This document shows, one piece after another, positions 23,653 through 31,602 of a DNA stretch of 40,961 bases (within the stretch, counting starts at the first letter, position 1; the number at the start of each line of letters is the position of its first letter). Source of the stretch: a virus; the IMG/VR virus record IMGVR_UViG_3300027306_000008, positions 1 through 40,961 of that record. One strand, written 5' to 3'. The position numbers and the translations under genes are program-made. The notes beneath the pieces are model-generated. The model searched no databases and was not told the DNA's origin. It saw only the letters and a program-made list of their open reading frames with translations.

Positions 23653-24093
23653 TTACAGCGTCGGCAGAGCCACGCTGTAGTAGTCGACCGTCTGAGTCGC
23701 GCCCGACGTCAGCGTGGTGCTGCTCAGGTTCAGCTCAGCACCGGCCGTGGCGATTTCACCTTGCAGGCGGGCCTGGGTGGTCGAAGACGCGCCCGTGTCG
23801 CTGGCGGCGACGTGGCGGTAGTAGGTTGCAGCGCCCGACAAGGCGACGACGCCTGACCACGTCTCCGACGTGCTTTTGGCCAGCACGCCGCCCGTCGCGG
23901 TGCTGGCCATGTTCACACCGGTGCCGGTGCTGTTCAGGCTGATCGTGCACAGCAGACTGCCGGACGCCGCGTCATCGGCGCTGGCCGGCGGGGTGCCCGA
24001 GTAGATTTTGATGAGACCGCCCGCCATCAACGTGGCGAGGGAGCCGGTGTCCAGCAGCTTGTTGCGCAGGCCGGTCGAAACTTTCAAGGTCAT
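23653..24093 (-). CDS. Small structural protein, 146 residues
   Basis: The N-terminus has an LRNKLLDTGSLATLM helix, then IKIYSGTPPASADDAASG and strand-rich Ser/Thr repeats. This combination (a helix followed by KIYSGTxPxxADxA) is common in small phage virion proteins of unknown exact place. It is not membrane-bound. TAAGGAG precedes the ATG at a good distance. It lies between the tail surface genes and the 168-residue protein, with which it probably assembles. Confidence 0.7.
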   Translation of the reverse strand: MTLKVSTGLRNKLLDTGSLATLMAGGLIKIYSGTPPASADDAASGSLLCTISLNSTGTGVNMASTATGGVLAKSTSETWSGVVALSGAATYYRHVAASDTGASSTTQARLQGEIATAGAELNLSSTTLTSGATQTVDYYSVALPTL

Positions 24094-24103
24094 GGAGGAC
24101 TCC

Positions 24104-24610
24104 TTAGCTGGTGGAGACGAGAGAGATGCCGGCCGTCACGCGCAGGATCGAACCGACGTCGAGGACTTTGGGCGAGGAAAAGCGGACCACTGACAGCAGC
24201 ACGCCGGCCGTGCTACCGACCGATTGTGCCGAGACGAGGAAACCGCCGTAGATGGTCTCGGCTGAGGCCATCGTGAACTCGGCCTTGTTGTCGTGGTTGT
24301 CGCAGACGCCGCCCGTCACCGTCGAGCCGACAAAAGCCAAACGGTTGGAGCCGTAAGCAGACGACTCAACCGCGTTCGCGCTGATGTTCGCGGCCGTGTC
24401 GTTCGTGTTCGGCGTGTAGGCGCCTTTGTACAGCCCGATGTACCACGAGGCGAACTGCGAACTGCCTTTCAGGACAACGCCGAGCATGTGGTTGAGGCCC
24501 TGGAGCGGCATCAGGTTGTCGACGATTTCGCTGTCCGTGACCTCGCCGTCTTTGTTGACGACCTCGATCAGGTATTTGAAGCCGACAGGGAGGGTGGTGA
24601 TGGCGTTCAT
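24104..24610 (-). CDS. Small structural protein, 168 residues
   Basis: A beta-rich protein with an internal FASWYIGLYKGAYTPNTNDTAA segment and a Gly/Val/Ser-rich C-terminus (SILRVTAGISLVS). The GLYKG...P...DTAA pattern is one I associate with phage structural proteins found near the 146-residue type above. The ATG overlaps the end of the nozzle gene (ATGA). The exact place in the virion cannot be told. Confidence 0.65.
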   Translation of the reverse strand: MNAITTLPVGFKYLIEVVNKDGEVTDSEIVDNLMPLQGLNHMLGVVLKGSSQFASWYIGLYKGAYTPNTNDTAANISANAVESSAYGSNRLAFVGSTVTGGVCDNHDNKAEFTMASAETIYGGFLVSAQSVGSTAGVLLSVVRFSSPKVLDVGSILRVTAGISLVSTS

Positions 24611-25869
24611 GCGGTGTTCCTTCGCACAATTTCCGCGTCCATGAAACTCGAAGCAGCAGCGCGGGACTGCTCAGCTCCGAACAAAGTCGTGAGCATCTGG
24701 CGGAGACCGTTCTGCTCGACGAACATGCTGGCCCCCGCCTGGGCGTGTGGCGCAACGTTGTTCGCCTCTTGGATGTTCTTCACCTCGCCCGATTGGTCAC
24801 CCACGATTATGCCCTTCTCGGACATCCACCACACTTTGTTCTGGTTCGGGATGGCGCGAAGCGAGTACGGCACCGCATCGTAGGGCAGCTGCGGAAGCAT
24901 TTCGGCCCCGTCGATGTCGCCGGGGAGCCAGTAGGTTTCGCCCGCGGCGATGAACGTGCCGGTCTCGAGCGACGCCAACAGCGTCACAGGGTGCTCGAAC
25001 AGCACGTAGCTTCGATCTCGGGCGCACACGTGACCCGAGAAAGGCTCGCTGAAAAACACCGCGTTGCCGACCGCGCTAAGCACGCGACCACCGAGTGTGT
25101 CCATGAAGCGCCCGGCCGGCATCGGCTGAAGTCCGGCTACCCAGAACTCTGCCCCGTCTGAAGGAGCGACGGCCAGTGTGACCGGCGGCGTGGGGGTAGA
25201 CCCCTGTCCGAACTCCATGACCTCCATCAGTTCGCTGCCGTTCGCGCGAGACATGCCGATGACGACGGTGACCCCGGACGGGAGTGTCGCTGGGAGGTTG
25301 CTCACGAGGATGCCGCCGGTCGTTACGTCGACGGCTTGCACTTCGGGGGCGGCATGCAGCGCGCCGTCGTCGGCGCGGTACGCTACCGACACTCGGTACA
25401 GGCCTGGGGGCAGGGCACCCGTCGTCTGGGTGCAGGCAAACGTGGGCTGCGGTAGCGTCCACGCGCGCACCTCGTTCTCGGGCGTGATCAGCTGGATCGT
25501 ATCCTCATCGGACAGCAGCGTGCCGGCCGGCACATCGCAAAAAGCAGGTCGGCGCCCCGGCACGCACGCACCGAGTACCTCTGACTGCAGCCCGCCGTTC
25601 TGCTGCCGCACGAACAGGATCTGCCCGTTATCGACGACGAGCGCCCCGGCCGCGTGCTCTACGGCACCGGTGGCATCCGTCAGGGAAAGGGCCTGCGTGA
25701 ATCCGCGACGGCGCGTTACACGGCCCTCGCTGTGAACGTCTGCGTTCACGATGGCGCGCGCAAAACGCCCCTGCTGCCCGACCGTCTTCTCGACCAAGTC
25801 GCGCGGAGACCGGCGGTTGTTTTCACCGAAGGGGAAAGGGCCGACGCGGATTGGGTTTGAGGCGGTCAT
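24607..25869 (-). CDS. Candidate tail nozzle / stabilisation protein (beta-propeller type)
   Basis: A 420-residue protein. The early segment RAIVNADVHSEGRVTRRRGFTQAL fits the start of phage tail nozzle/stabilisation proteins, in which a 'given this set of vertices, remember a baseline' strand is followed by an Arg-rich turn and a GYT/GFT. The rest is beta-rich with Trp-containing blades (YWLPGDIDG, KVWWMSEKGIIVGD), as in T7 gp12-like propellers. It would form the lower end of the short tail. No Shine-Dalgarno sequence is visible; a hairpin (25874-25912) lies four bases before the ATG. Confidence 0.65.
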   Translation of the reverse strand: MTASNPIRVGPFPFGENNRRSPRDLVEKTVGQQGRFARAIVNADVHSEGRVTRRRGFTQALSLTDATGAVEHAAGALVVDNGQILFVRQQNGGLQSEVLGACVPGRRPAFCDVPAGTLLSDEDTIQLITPENEVRAWTLPQPTFACTQTTGALPPGLYRVSVAYRADDGALHAAPEVQAVDVTTGGILVSNLPATLPSGVTVVIGMSRANGSELMEVMEFGQGSTPTPPVTLAVAPSDGAEFWVAGLQPMPAGRFMDTLGGRVLSAVGNAVFFSEPFSGHVCARDRSYVLFEHPVTLLASLETGTFIAAGETYWLPGDIDGAEMLPQLPYDAVPYSLRAIPNQNKVWWMSEKGIIVGDQSGEVKNIQEANNVAPHAQAGASMFVEQNGLRQMLTTLFGAEQSRAAASSFMDAEIVRRNTA

Positions 25870-25873
25870 AGGT

Positions 25874-25912
25874 AGGGGCCGTGATATGCCAAGGACTCAC
25901 ACCACGGCCCCT
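25874..25912 (-). terminator. 10-bp hairpin between Rz and the nozzle gene
   Basis: On the minus strand AGGGGCCGTG (25912-25903) pairs with CACGGCCCCT (25883-25874) around a 19-base loop. No U-tract follows, and the nozzle ATG lies four bases after the stem, so it may control translation or RNA stability rather than end transcription. Confidence 0.5.
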
Positions 25913-25994
25913 GGCGGGGGTTGGGAACCGAGCCGAAGGTCTCGGATAGCGCCGCACACCGCGCTTGCGCGCATACCCGCTGGTGCTGGTGGTG

Positions 25995-26471
25995 CTATTT
26001 GGTACGACTCAGCTCGATGTCGATTATGGCGTTGAGCTGGTCAGAGATTTTCTTGTACTCGACGCGACATTCTAAGATCGCCTCGCTCACATCTCGGTCT
26101 GTGGCGAAGGCTTCTTGGTCCCGCTGGCTTTCAGATCGTTCAGCGGCTTCGGGCGCACCAGTAGGTTGCTCGGCAGTGCCGGGCACTCGGTCGGCGGTGT
26201 TGAGCACGCGCACAGCGCGAGACTCAAGACAACGCCGACCAGTCGTCGCGGTTGCGAGCTTTTGCCTTGCGTCGTCGCGTTGCGCTGTGAGGGTACCGAC
26301 GATTGCCTCATGTTCTTGGCCTCTTTTGCGGTACTCCCGCTCTTTACGTTCCCGTTGCTCGCTCGCTTGCTTTTCGGCTTTCAGCTGCTCTCTCTCCTTT
26401 GCGCCCTGACCTGCAAAAAACGAAAGCGCGGACGCTATCGCGATGAGGGCAAGGACGACGTAGGCGTTCAC
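25995..26471 (-). CDS. Rz: Rz-type inner-membrane spanin subunit
   Basis: A 158-residue protein with one N-terminal membrane segment (residues ~5-20, VVLALIAIASALSFFAG) and a long charged helical periplasmic part (KEREQLKAEKQASEQRERKE), the layout of an i-spanin. With Rz1 it bridges both membranes and fuses them in the last step of lysis. The GTG start overlaps the endolysin stop codon (GTGA). In-frame codons upstream of 26471 are a shadow of the endolysin gene. Rz1 is encoded inside it in another frame. Confidence 0.9.
   Translation of the reverse strand: MNAYVVLALIAIASALSFFAGQGAKEREQLKAEKQASEQRERKEREYRKRGQEHEAIVGTLTAQRDDARQKLATATTGRRCLESRAVRVLNTADRVPGTAEQPTGAPEAAERSESQRDQEAFATDRDVSEAILECRVEYKKISDQLNAIIDIELSRTK
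26087..26311 (-). CDS. Rz1: Rz1-type outer-membrane lipoprotein spanin, embedded in Rz
   Basis: A 74-residue frame wholly inside Rz. After a basic start come VGVVLSLALCAC (lipobox LCAC, lipidated Cys36) and a short Pro-rich mature part (STPPTECPALPS, VRPKPL), the mark of Rz1 o-spanins. It would sit in the outer membrane and meet the Rz coiled coil. The embedded arrangement is known from lambda. The ATG at 26311 gives an unusually long n-region of ~23 residues, so the true start could be a later codon. Confidence 0.88.
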   Translation of the reverse strand: MRQSSVPSQRNATTQGKSSQPRRLVGVVLSLALCACSTPPTECPALPSNLLVRPKPLNDLKASGTKKPSPQTEM

Positions 26472-26992
26472 AGCTGCGCCTTCATGCAGCGCTCGTGCAG
26501 CGCCAGTCGGTTCGTCCACAGGCCGGCGCAAACCTTGTTCGGCTTGGAGCAGTCGATCTTGGTTTTGGGGTCGACGGTGTACATCTTCCACATGAGGATG
26601 CCCTCGCACGCGCCCTGGTAGTCGCGAGCGTTGAGGCGGCTGACGATCGTCGACGAGCAGAATGCGCCCGAGCCGATGTTGTACGACAGGTCGAGGTACA
26701 GGTCGTACTCTTCCTGAAACAGCGGAACTTTGACGCAGCGCTTGAGAGCGCCTTCGAACTTGTTCACGTCGCGCAGAGCGCGCTCGAGGGCCAGCACCGG
26801 CGTGATGCTGTCGCCCATCTTCACCCCCTCGGTCGTGCCAAAGCCGATCGTCGGGACGTCACCTTTCGTGGGGATGATCGCGCGATCGCTGTAGCCTTCA
26901 GTCTGCATACGCGCCACAAACGCCGCTGCCGACATGGTCAGCAGCGTCACGGCGACGCGCGCCTTGAACTGAGTCGACACGGGCGGGGTCAC
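26468..26992 (-). CDS. Endolysin, GH24-type lysozyme with N-terminal signal-anchor-like segment
   Basis: A 174-residue protein. Residues ~10-27 (ARVAVTLLTMSAAAFVAR) form a hydrophobic segment like the signal-arrest-release sequence of secreted lysozymes. The active-site region is EGYSDRAIIPTKGDVPTIGFG: the catalytic Glu is followed by a GDVPTIGFGTT block typical of phage muramidases, although the usual Asp/Cys nine residues after the Glu is replaced by Pro-Thr. It would cut the glycan strands of peptidoglycan. The GTG start overlaps the holin stop codon (GTGA). It sits in the order holin, endolysin, Rz/Rz1. Confidence 0.88.
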   Translation of the reverse strand: MTPPVSTQFKARVAVTLLTMSAAAFVARMQTEGYSDRAIIPTKGDVPTIGFGTTEGVKMGDSITPVLALERALRDVNKFEGALKRCVKVPLFQEEYDLYLDLSYNIGSGAFCSSTIVSRLNARDYQGACEGILMWKMYTVDPKTKIDCSKPNKVCAGLWTNRLALHERCMKAQL

Positions 26993-27234
26993 AGGTAATC
27001 CCCTCGAATCGCGCGCATCTGGGCATCGTGCTGCTCTTGCTGGCGACGGTCTTCGCGGCGCTTGAAATAGAGGTTCACGATGAAGCCGACGATACCGAGG
27101 ATGATACCTACAGCGACGCCGGCCTCGCTCGTTGTAAGCCACCCGATGAAGCTCGTTCCTGCGCCGACGTACGTGGCCTTGGATGCCACGGAGGCGACGA
27201 CGGCATCAGCAGTGTGTTCGTGGATGTCGTTCAT
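26989..27234 (-). CDS. Holin
   Basis: An 81-residue protein with hydrophobic helices at about residues 20-32 (YVGAGTSFIGWL) and 37-54 (GVAVGIILGIVGFIVNLYF), then a strongly charged, Arg/Gln-rich cytoplasmic tail (KRREDRRQQEQ). This is the pattern of class II phage holins, which open the inner membrane and time lysis. The ATG at 27234 is preferred to in-frame codons upstream, which fall in the intergenic gap and the fibre gene. The endolysin follows directly. Confidence 0.85.
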   Translation of the reverse strand: MNDIHEHTADAVVASVASKATYVGAGTSFIGWLTTSEAGVAVGIILGIVGFIVNLYFKRREDRRQQEQHDAQMRAIRGDYL

Positions 27235-27250
27235 GGTGTACGGCAGGTAG

Positions 27251-28741
27251 TTATTTGATGCGGCAGTAGAGGTACGGCACGGTGAACACACCCGTGCAGG
27301 CGCCCGCGCCGTACCCGATTTTCAGGTTGGCGCGAATGCGTGTGGCACCCACCGGGATGACAAACCCGGGGGCGTGGAACACGAGCTCGTTCGGGCTGAA
27401 CTCGCCTTGTGGGTCAGACGCGCTTTCCGCCATGCACGTCGATTCGTACAAAGGGGTGCTGCCGTTGAGTGCCTCGATCTGCAGCTTGGCGTACGAGAAA
27501 TTCGACGAGACGTTCGTCGCCTTGATGGCCATGCGTGCGTAGTCGATGTAGTCGACGCCCGGCGTGAGAGCGGCGCCCGACGCCATGTTTACGAACTGCG
27601 CAGACGCGTTCAGGATGGCGAGGTCGTCGGCGCCGTCCGTCTTGGTGCCGCTGAACGTCAGCGTGCATGCTGTGCCGCCAGGATCGCTGGCGTCGGCGAC
27701 GTTGGTGGCCATCGTCACGAGTGCAGCCGACGTGCCGGAGCGGACGTACTGGATCTGCCACGAGTCCGGTGCCACACCTGCGGCGGGGGCGGTGACCGTG
27801 CCCGCCGAGCCCGAGAGCAGAGGGTTCAGCATCAGTTGTTTGGACTGTGCGTACGTCTGCCGGCAGTCCACGTTCGACGCAGGAGGTACGAACGGGTTCG
27901 AGAAGTTTTCGCGGGCGAAGTCTTTGGCGAACTGGCGTCCGATCCGCACGCCGCCCTTTGCCCCGATGTGCACGCCCGCCGATGCTTGGTCGTACAGCAT
28001 GCCGGACAGGGCCGACCCGACTGAGCTGGTGCGGTCGATGAGCGCACGGTGAGCGTCCGACGCGACGGCCAGATTGTCTCGTACCAGATCCGCGATGTAC
28101 TGTCGGATCAGCACGATGTTTTGGCGAACAGTGGTCGTGCTGAAAGCGCCGTACCGCGGAGTCGTGTACACGATGCGGAGGGCGGCACCGATCGCTCGGC
28201 ACTTCATCGCGTACTCACGCAAAGCGATGCCGAAGGCGACGCAGTTGTCGGTGTCGAGCAAGTTGTTCTGCCCCGGCATCAACAGCACTTCGTTCGGGCG
28301 GTATGCGGCGACAGACGAATCAAAGCGCGCCAGAATCTGCTGCATGGTTTCGCCAGGGACTGCCGACACGGCCACCACGTCGTACGGCCAGCCGATTTCG
28401 GCCAAGCAGTGCACCCAGTAGCCGCGCGACGACAGCAGGCGGTAGGCACCCGCTGACACGACGTCGCCGTTCTTGCTCTGGGAGTCGCCGTCCACCACCA
28501 GGGTCCGGCGGGCGAATGGTGCGCCGCTCACCAGCAGCGCGCTTGATCCTGCTCGTTGCAGCTGCCCCGTCGCGCCGACGTAAACGAGCTGCTGAATGGC
28601 GGAGTTCGTCGGCGCCCCGTATGTCGCCGAGCCGGCGGTAACCAGGGCCGAGGCCGGGGAGGTGTCGAGGTCGTACGACACGCCGGCTTGTAGCCACAAG
28701 CCCGCGTACGTGCGACTCGTGGTCATCGTGATCACTGGCAT
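27251..28741 (-). CDS. Tail fibre/spike with an SGNH (GDSL) hydrolase domain
   Basis: A 496-residue protein. Residues 1-80 are a beta-rich attachment region. The SGNH hydrolase region follows: block I DGDSQS with Ser87, block II VPGETMQQI (Gly130), block III PGQNN (Gly157, Asn159) and a late GVHIGAKGG with His258. The usual Asp three residues before the His is Ala here, with Asp251 further upstream, so activity needs confirmation. The last ~190 residues are beta-rich, probably a carbohydrate-binding or trimerising part. SGNH fibres deacetylate capsule or O-antigen in several phages. AAGGAG lies before the ATG. Confidence 0.8.
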   Translation of the reverse strand: MPVITMTTSRTYAGLWLQAGVSYDLDTSPASALVTAGSATYGAPTNSAIQQLVYVGATGQLQRAGSSALLVSGAPFARRTLVVDGDSQSKNGDVVSAGAYRLLSSRGYWVHCLAEIGWPYDVVAVSAVPGETMQQILARFDSSVAAYRPNEVLLMPGQNNLLDTDNCVAFGIALREYAMKCRAIGAALRIVYTTPRYGAFSTTTVRQNIVLIRQYIADLVRDNLAVASDAHRALIDRTSSVGSALSGMLYDQASAGVHIGAKGGVRIGRQFAKDFARENFSNPFVPPASNVDCRQTYAQSKQLMLNPLLSGSAGTVTAPAAGVAPDSWQIQYVRSGTSAALVTMATNVADASDPGGTACTLTFSGTKTDGADDLAILNASAQFVNMASGAALTPGVDYIDYARMAIKATNVSSNFSYAKLQIEALNGSTPLYESTCMAESASDPQGEFSPNELVFHAPGFVIPVGATRIRANLKIGYGAGACTGVFTVPYLYCRIK

Positions 28742-28751
28742 CGTCTGCTCC

Positions 28752-29411
28752 TTAGTAGCCGCCGTACGCTACGACGCGCGTTTTGTGGCGCAGTCGGCGG
28801 TCTTCGATCTTGGAATCCTCGCAGTACTGCAAGAAGGATAGCTCGAACTCGCGCGCCTTCGTCTTGTCGAAAGCCTCGGAGTCCTGTTTGCCGTAGGCCC
28901 GCGACTTGACCCAGCGTAGAAGGTGCTGGTGGTGCTGCACGTCGACCTCGAGCTGTTCGTTTTTCGTCGCGTTGTTGACCGGCTGCAGCGGCAGGCGGAA
29001 CACAGTGGTCTCGATGACGACGTCTTCAGAGGGCAGGGGCCAGACGCGGACTTTGGTGCGCTCCAGCCCGATGACGACCGCGCCCACCGGGCCGCTGCGC
29101 CCATCGAAGCGCATGCCCTGGGTCGCGGTGTCTTCGATGTTGACGAGATCGACCGGGCGTCCGTTGTCCCGACGGAAAGCGGTGCGCCATTTCAGAATGA
29201 GGGGACTGGTGGTGTACCAGTCCTGGCCTGCGATGACCTCGATGTTGACGATGCTGGCCGTCGAGGCGTCAGCGATCCCGTCCGTTTTTCGGCAGAACAT
29301 CATCTGCGCGTCGTCGATGTACGACAGGATCTCTGCGTCGGACCAAAGGTACGGCGCAGCCAGATCGTTCATCTCCTGGCGGAACAGCTGAAGCAGCTCT
29401 TGGCCGGTCAT
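28752..29411 (-). CDS. Head-tail connector / adaptor protein
   Basis: A 219-residue protein with an N-terminal helical segment ELLQLFRQEMNDLAAPYLWSD followed by a YIDDAQ helix, and a central beta region. This is the pattern of phage head-tail adaptors (T7 gp11-like position, below the portal). The C-terminal ~60 residues are helical and charged. Its gene lies between the small head protein and the fibre. AAGGA stands before the ATG. Assignment rests on pattern and order rather than a named Pfam family. Confidence 0.7.
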   Translation of the reverse strand: MTGQELLQLFRQEMNDLAAPYLWSDAEILSYIDDAQMMFCRKTDGIADASTASIVNIEVIAGQDWYTTSPLILKWRTAFRRDNGRPVDLVNIEDTATQGMRFDGRSGPVGAVVIGLERTKVRVWPLPSEDVVIETTVFRLPLQPVNNATKNEQLEVDVQHHQHLLRWVKSRAYGKQDSEAFDKTKAREFELSFLQYCEDSKIEDRRLRHKTRVVAYGGY

Positions 29412-29412
29412 G

Positions 29413-29778
29413 TCAGTCCTTGGTCTGGTACTCGAGCCACGCAGTGTCGCGCTCTTCAGCGCTGGGCTTCCAGCCGAGGGCGTCGTTCAGGGCCTTGATG
29501 CTCGGAGCACCGTTGGCGCCGAAGTCGTCGCGGGAGTTGCGCTCCACCATGACCGCGATGGCAGCCAGCAGCGCGTCCTGGCGTTCGGTCGGGTCAGTCG
29601 GTTCGACCGCAGGCTTGTCGTCGGTGCTGTCTTGCAGCTCTTCCTCGGGCACGCACCCCAGGTTGAGCACTTCGGCGTGCATCTCCTTGGGGACAAACGT
29701 CGGCACACCCTTCTTGAACTCGATCGAGTGGCCGGTCAGCGACGCGATGGTGCGATCGCGACTCGAGATGAATTTCAT
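29413..29778 (-). CDS. Small head-module protein with a C-terminal HeH/LEM-like motif
   Basis: A 121-residue protein. Residues 1-45 are beta-rich (KFISSRDRTIAS, IEFKKGVPTFVP). An acidic linker follows. The C-terminal ~50 residues (DDFGANGAPSIKALNDALGW, then ERDTAW) resemble the helix-extended-loop-helix motif seen at the end of phage proteins that follow the capsid gene. Its role is unknown. TAAGGAG precedes the ATG, and a cUUCGg hairpin lies just upstream of that site. Confidence 0.65.
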   Translation of the reverse strand: MKFISSRDRTIASLTGHSIEFKKGVPTFVPKEMHAEVLNLGCVPEEELQDSTDDKPAVEPTDPTERQDALLAAIAVMVERNSRDDFGANGAPSIKALNDALGWKPSAEERDTAWLEYQTKD

Positions 29779-29794
29779 GTTCGGCTCCTTAGAA

Positions 29795-29814
29795 GTCAGG
29801 GCCGAAGCCCTGAC
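29795..29814 (-). promoter_or_regulatory. cUUCGg hairpin between two late genes
   Basis: On the minus strand GTCAGGGC pairs with GCCCTGAC around UUCG, closed by C-G: the exceptionally stable tetraloop type. TTCTAAGGAG with the next ribosome site follows. There is no U-tract, so it probably blocks 3' exonucleases or pauses polymerase behind the abundant capsid-region message. Confidence 0.7.
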
Positions 29815-29828
29815 GTGGGTTGTTCAGA

Positions 29829-30263
29829 TCAAGCGACCTGGACTTCGTTGGTGCGGCCGGTCACGACGTACTGGACGCGGACGGTCACCGTGCCTGCCGT
29901 GGCGTTGCCGTTCTGGTTGGCCAGGGTGATGCGGATGTCTTCACCAGAACCGCGGTAGCCGGTGGGCACCAGAGCCGTGCGACCGGCCGTCTTGATGCTG
30001 GTGGCGGCCAAGTAGCGGCTGGCCGACGCCGAGTCGCCCACGGCGATGGTCGCGGTACCGGTGTCGTTCGACACGGTCTCGACGGTCACGTCACCGCCGA
30101 CGACAACAGCGTTGGGCGGCAGACCGATGATGTCGGCCACGGGGGCGGCGACCGAGAACAACTTCTCGACGCCGTCGGTCATGACCATGGTGTCGGTCAC
30201 GTTGAGGGTGAACTCAGCCGACAGCGCGTACTGCAGGCCTCGGTTCTTCAGGAGCTTGGCCAT
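29829..30263 (-). CDS. Candidate capsid decoration (head) protein
   Basis: A 144-residue beta-rich protein with strands rich in Val, Thr and Ala (VVVGGDVTVETVSNDTGTATIAV) and no membrane segment, cysteine or enzyme motif. Position immediately after the major capsid gene and size fit a decoration or head-stabilising protein with a jelly-roll or beta-tulip fold. AAAGGAGG is placed well before the ATG, suggesting strong expression. It could instead be another minor head protein. Confidence 0.65.
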   Translation of the reverse strand: MAKLLKNRGLQYALSAEFTLNVTDTMVMTDGVEKLFSVAAPVADIIGLPPNAVVVGGDVTVETVSNDTGTATIAVGDSASASRYLAATSIKTAGRTALVPTGYRGSGEDIRITLANQNGNATAGTVTVRVQYVVTGRTNEVQVA

Positions 30264-30296
30264 GACTGGCCTCCTTTCATGAGCTGGTTGTGCTAC

Positions 30297-30316
30297 GGGC
30301 CGGCGTCAGCCGGCCC
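30297..30316 (-). promoter_or_regulatory. GC-rich hairpin just after the major capsid gene
   Basis: GGGCCGGC pairs perfectly with GCCGGCCC around a four-base loop, seven bases past the capsid stop codon. The sequence after it on the minus strand (GTAGCACAACC) has no U-tract, so it is more likely an RNA-stability or processing element than a terminator. Confidence 0.6.
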
Positions 30317-30323
30317 TGGCCCG

Positions 30324-31436
30324 TTACTGGGCGACGTAGCAGGAGATCACGCCGAAGTCTTCGACGGAACCGGCCTCGTAGATGTTGCCGAACTTGGGCT
30401 TCAGGAAGCCCAGGATCTTGCCCACCGAGATGCCTTGTTGGTTCTCGTAGTCGAAACCCTTCTCGACCCACTCGGGGGCGCCGATGTCTGCCATGCCCAG
30501 GGCCTGCGCGCCGCAGAACAGGACTTGGCAACCGTCGACGGTACCGCCGGAGCCCCACTTGGAGCCGGAAGCGGCACCGCGGGTGTTGTAGACGTGGCGG
30601 AACTCGTGCAGGTAGATGCCGTCGATCTTCACGCTGGAGCCGGTGAACAGGGCGTTGTTCTTGTCGGCCTGCTGCGAGTGACGCAGGTTCAGCATGTAGT
30701 CGGGGTCCTGCTTCAGCTTCGCGAACGCCGAGGGGGTCAGGAAGGCGTGGTAGGTTTCCTCGCCGCCGTCTTCCTTGATGCCGCGAACGTAGCGCTCCTT
30801 GGCGTAAGCCTTGAGCTGCACGAACATGTTCCACGTCGGGGTGTCGGCGGCGGCCAACGCAGACGTGGCAGCCGAGGCGACCAGCGTCTTGTTGGTGCCG
30901 TCCCAGCGCAGGCGGCGGTTGGCGGACGGGGCTGCCACGTCGGCGCCGAACTCGAGGAACGGCAGGTCCGAACCGGTGCGGTTGGTACCGTTGTTCTTCT
31001 TGGTGTAGGCCACGCCGGACATGGTCAGGAAGGCCAGCTGGTCGATGCGGTCGGCCAGCCAGTAGGCCAGCACGTCACGGCTGTTGCCGCGGAACTCGAC
31101 GATCGACTTCTGGTCGGCCATGCGGCCTTCGTGGCGGTTGGCGTGACGCAGCTGGTCGACGCGGATCACCTGATCGAAGGTCTGCATCGCCTCTTCGTTG
31201 CCTTCCAGGGTGCGGTCACCGGCCACGCCGTCGCCTTGCAGGTCGGCCAGCAGGGTGATGACTGCGCGAGCGCCCTTCTCGGTCTTCTTCAGCTCGGTGA
31301 TGTGCTGGATCAGCGAGTTGGGGCCTTTGCCCAGGAAGCGGTTGACGAAGGACATGTTGCGGGCCTGACGCCAGAGGTCCATCGACCAAACGGTCTTCTG
31401 TTCACTGGTCAGCAGGCCAAAGTTCGTGAGTGCCAT
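30324..31436 (-). CDS. Major capsid protein, N4-gp56 family
   Basis: A 370-residue protein that closely fits the N4-gp56 family: the start MALTNFGLLTSEQKTVW, FLGKGPNSLIQ, ELKKTEKGARAVITL, DGVAGDRTLEGNEE, MADQKSIVEFR and DVLAYWLADRIDQ. The fold is HK97-like. It forms the icosahedral shell and would be the most abundant late product. The ATG at 31436 with AAAGGAG upstream is chosen over the longer frame starting at 31490, whose extra residues lie in the leader. A terminator stands upstream (31562-31588) and a GC-rich hairpin downstream, so the gene may have its own transcript. Confidence 0.95.
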   Translation of the reverse strand: MALTNFGLLTSEQKTVWSMDLWRQARNMSFVNRFLGKGPNSLIQHITELKKTEKGARAVITLLADLQGDGVAGDRTLEGNEEAMQTFDQVIRVDQLRHANRHEGRMADQKSIVEFRGNSRDVLAYWLADRIDQLAFLTMSGVAYTKKNNGTNRTGSDLPFLEFGADVAAPSANRRLRWDGTNKTLVASAATSALAAADTPTWNMFVQLKAYAKERYVRGIKEDGGEETYHAFLTPSAFAKLKQDPDYMLNLRHSQQADKNNALFTGSSVKIDGIYLHEFRHVYNTRGAASGSKWGSGGTVDGCQVLFCGAQALGMADIGAPEWVEKGFDYENQQGISVGKILGFLKPKFGNIYEAGSVEDFGVISCYVAQ

Positions 31437-31536
31437 GGGGCTCTCCTTTGACTGTGGGTTGAAGTACTGGCATTTGTCGTGTCTCGCCACGACCAGCGAA
31501 CTGAGAATGTGTCGTCATCTCGCACGATGGGAGCGA

Positions 31537-31556
31537 GTGTAATCTACTTTTTACAC
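31537..31556. repeat. Short inverted repeat upstream of the capsid gene
   Basis: GTGTAA (31537-31542) and TTACAC (31551-31556) are separated by an eight-base A/T-rich spacer in the capsid leader, just after the terminator. It may be an operator or a late promoter element. I found no convincing -35/-10 pair here. Confidence 0.35.
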
Positions 31557-31561
31557 AAAAG

Positions 31562-31588
31562 AGAACAGCCCGCGATGCGGGCTGTTCT
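31562..31588 (-). terminator. Intrinsic terminator after the tail spike gene
   Basis: AGAACAGCCCGC pairs perfectly over 12 bp with GCGGGCTGTTCT around a three-base loop. On the minus strand it is followed by CTTTTGTG. It lies 15 bases past the spike stop codon and separates spike and upstream head genes from the capsid gene, so the capsid transcript probably begins in the 125-base leader or depends on read-through. Confidence 0.88.
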
Positions 31589-31602
31589 TGATTGGCAACG
31601 GG

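Noticed and set aside
29820-31451. A 543-residue frame antisense to the capsid and decoration genes
   Set aside because: It mirrors well-recognised genes and has a repetitive Gly/Val/Arg composition.
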